Shown piece after piece: positions 60,757-62,021 of a DNA stretch of 62,021 bases. A program made the position numbers and the translations under genes. Below the pieces are notes generated by a model. It was not told the DNA's origin and did no database searches. It saw only the letters and a program-made list of their open reading frames with translations. The DNA comes from Paracoccaceae bacterium (GTDB lineage Bacteria; Pseudomonadota; Alphaproteobacteria; Rhizobiales; Stappiaceae). Location: NCBI GenBank assembly GCA_013373445.1, contig JABXHV010000031.1:1-62021 (forward strand), read 5' to 3'. Numbering within the stretch: the stretch's first letter is position 1; each line of letters starts with the position of its first letter.

Positions 60757-62021
60757 TTAGCTAGTCGGGAGCGGAGTTTCAGTCCACTCATCTCCAACAA
60801 GTTCAGGAGTGTCGTAATCCTGGAAGGCTTGCCAATGTGCTTCGACGTCTGCGGTGTAGAACTCCGCTGAAATGGAGCGTGCGAGCCAAGCAGCACCTTC
60901 AGAAACACCTGGAATATCGCCAGACACTTTTCCGATACTTGCGGTCGCGCCATAGTTGAAACAATAGACCTTGGAAAGCCAAGGCGCCTTGCCTTCGGTC
61001 TTTTCCTTGAAGGTGAAATCGGCGTTCAAATACGGGAACCGACCAAGGTCAGCATTCTGCTCATCTGCAGGAGGCTGATAGACATCACGCCACAACAGGA
61101 TCTCTTCAGCCACATCGCCAAATTCTGAGCGTGCCATTGGATCAACAACAAACCCTGTTCCAAGAATAAGGAAGTCAGCTTCGTAGCTGGCGTCTTCACC
61201 CATGGAGATCTTAACACCGTTAGCGGTTTCTTCGACTTTGGTAACTGCCATACCAAAATGGAAATGGGCATTTTCGTGCCGTGACACACGCAAAGTTGAT
61301 CCGTGTGGCGGCGGCGTTTGAGTCACGAAAGAGTAATTCATGAAGCGCCAACGCCATTCGTCGGACATTGCATTGTAGCCAGCGGTAAAGCCGTAAGAGC
61401 CAATGCCCATCATTTTATTGATCGTTGGCATTTCTTTGCGTCGCACAATATGGCGCACTTCAGCAGCACCATGCTCCAGGGCTTCAGCCGCATTGTCGAC
61501 GGCAGATGCACCCACACCGATCACGGCAACTTTTTTGCCTTTCAGAGCATTGAAATCAATCTCATCAGCGCTATGGGCCCAAACTTTACGTGAAACGCCA
61601 TCCATGAAGCCTGGAATATTTGGAACACCTGTGCCATCGCGGCCAGTTGCCATGATCAGCTTGCGCGCAAGCACACTTGGCTTGTCGGCACCAGACAGAT
61701 GCAAACGCAGCAGATCGCCTTCTGGTTCAATCAGATCCAGGGAGACACCATTCTCGACAGGAATATTGAGCGCTTTGCGGTACCACTTGAGATATTCCAT
61801 CCACATTGGACGAGGAATCTTGTCGAGTTTCTCCCATGCCTCGGTGCCGTGCTGCGCGCGATACCAAGCCTGGAATGTCAGCGAAGCATGACCAAAAGCA
61901 GGACCTGTAAGTGTCTTCGGAGAGCGCAGCGTTTCCATACGTGCGTAATTCAACCAAGGACCTTCGAACCCTTCAGGGCTTCTATCAAGGACCCGGATGT
62001 TTTCAACACCAGCAGAGCGCA
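60757..62021 (-). CDS. FAD-dependent NAD(P)-binding monooxygenase-like protein (5' end outside window)
   Basis: The frame stays open to the window edge, so the N-terminus with the first FAD-binding motif is missing; about 421 residues are visible. The segment begins with EGFEGPWLNYARMETLRSPK. It has a second dinucleotide-binding motif VAVIGVGASAVDNAAEAL and the ATG-like motif LILGTGFVVDP, as in flavin-containing and SidA-type N-monooxygenases. Such enzymes hydroxylate nitrogen, sulphur or carbonyl groups. It is upstream of the CMD, AhpD-like and opine-dehydrogenase-like genes by 23 bases, so all are probably one operon. Confidence 0.88.
   Translation of the reverse strand, partial: RSAGVENIRVLDRSPEGFEGPWLNYARMETLRSPKTLTGPAFGHASLTFQAWYRAQHGTEAWEKLDKIPRPMWMEYLKWYRKALNIPVENGVSLDLIEPEGDLLRLHLSGADKPSVLARKLIMATGRDGTGVPNIPGFMDGVSRKVWAHSADEIDFNALKGKKVAVIGVGASAVDNAAEALEHGAAEVRHIVRRKEMPTINKMMGIGSYGFTAGYNAMSDEWRWRFMNYSFVTQTPPPHGSTLRVSRHENAHFHFGMAVTKVEETANGVKISMGEDASYEADFLILGTGFVVDPMARSEFGDVAEEILLWRDVYQPPADEQNADLGRFPYLNADFTFKEKTEGKAPWLSKVYCFNYGATASIGKVSGDIPGVSEGAAWLARSISAEFYTADVEAHWQAFQDYDTPELVGDEWTETPLPTS

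Noticed and set aside
1-62021. CRISPR arrays, tRNA or rRNA genes, insertion sequences, prophage or attachment sites
   Set aside because: No spaced direct repeats, cloverleaf sequences, transposase or integrase frames were seen on either strand by eye; a tool search could still find small RNAs.

Overview
The window looks like a chromosomal stretch from an alphaproteobacterium, probably a marine or plant-associated Rhizobiales/Rhodobacterales-type organism. The evidence is gene content: five sets of solute-transport genes, acid-sugar catabolism, a TctA fragment, an opine-dehydrogenase locus, a TTAA-N7-TTAAC (CtrA-type) box, and moderate GC with dense operons full of ATGA overlaps. The genus cannot be fixed from the sequence alone. 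No rRNA, tRNA, CRISPR array, insertion sequence or phage gene was seen.

Layout. (1) 1-638: 3' end of a TctA-type tricarboxylate transporter permease. (2) 952-11409: two divergent operons forming a Ser/Thr phospho-signalling island. Leftward: a trypsin-like protease with two FHA domains, a secreted peptidoglycan-binding-like protein, a membrane protein and an RDD-like/FHA protein. Rightward: a kinase with a periplasmic seven-repeat domain, a von Willebrand A/FHA protein, an FHA protein and a PP2C phosphatase. (3) 11400-11732: a Dabb-domain protein. (4) 11895-23130: a divergent Pel-type exopolysaccharide locus of unusual build. PelA is split into a deacetylase gene and a separate GH114 hydrolase gene, PelD lacks its C-terminal GGDEF domain, and a TPR protein plus an OPX protein stand where PelB/PelC would be expected. 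A CtrA-type box lies between the two arms.

(5) 23318-30169: an arabinoside regulon with ABC ATPase, two permeases, binding protein, GH51 arabinofuranosidase and an ArsR-type regulator. Two near-identical palindromes mark the promoters of its two arms. (6) 30283-33495: an IclR regulator divergent from a signal-less solute-binding-like protein that is translationally coupled to a CoA-transferase. (7) 33621-42891: a deoxysugar or acid-sugar catabolic cluster (SDR, a probably frameshifted small gene, MaoC, Gfo/Idh/MocA, mutarotase, enolase-superfamily dehydratase, ABC importer, lactonase-like amidohydrolase). (8) 42977-44122: a GT1-like glycosyltransferase. (9) 44314-52746: amidase, FadR-type regulator, dipeptide-type ABC importer and a racemase-family protein without catalytic cysteines. 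(10) 52996-54139: a CsoR/RcnR-family sensor and an RcnA-type metal exporter. (11) 54204-62021: a spermidine/putrescine-type ABC importer with an opine-dehydrogenase-like enzyme, two carboxymuconolactone-decarboxylase/AhpD-fold proteins and a flavin monooxygenase-like protein cut by the window end.

The strongest candidates for something new are the transmembrane FHA/kinase/phosphatase island and the rewired Pel locus beside it. Recurrent hairpins between binding-protein and permease genes in all four complete ABC importer operons that have a binding-protein gene are a further shared theme.
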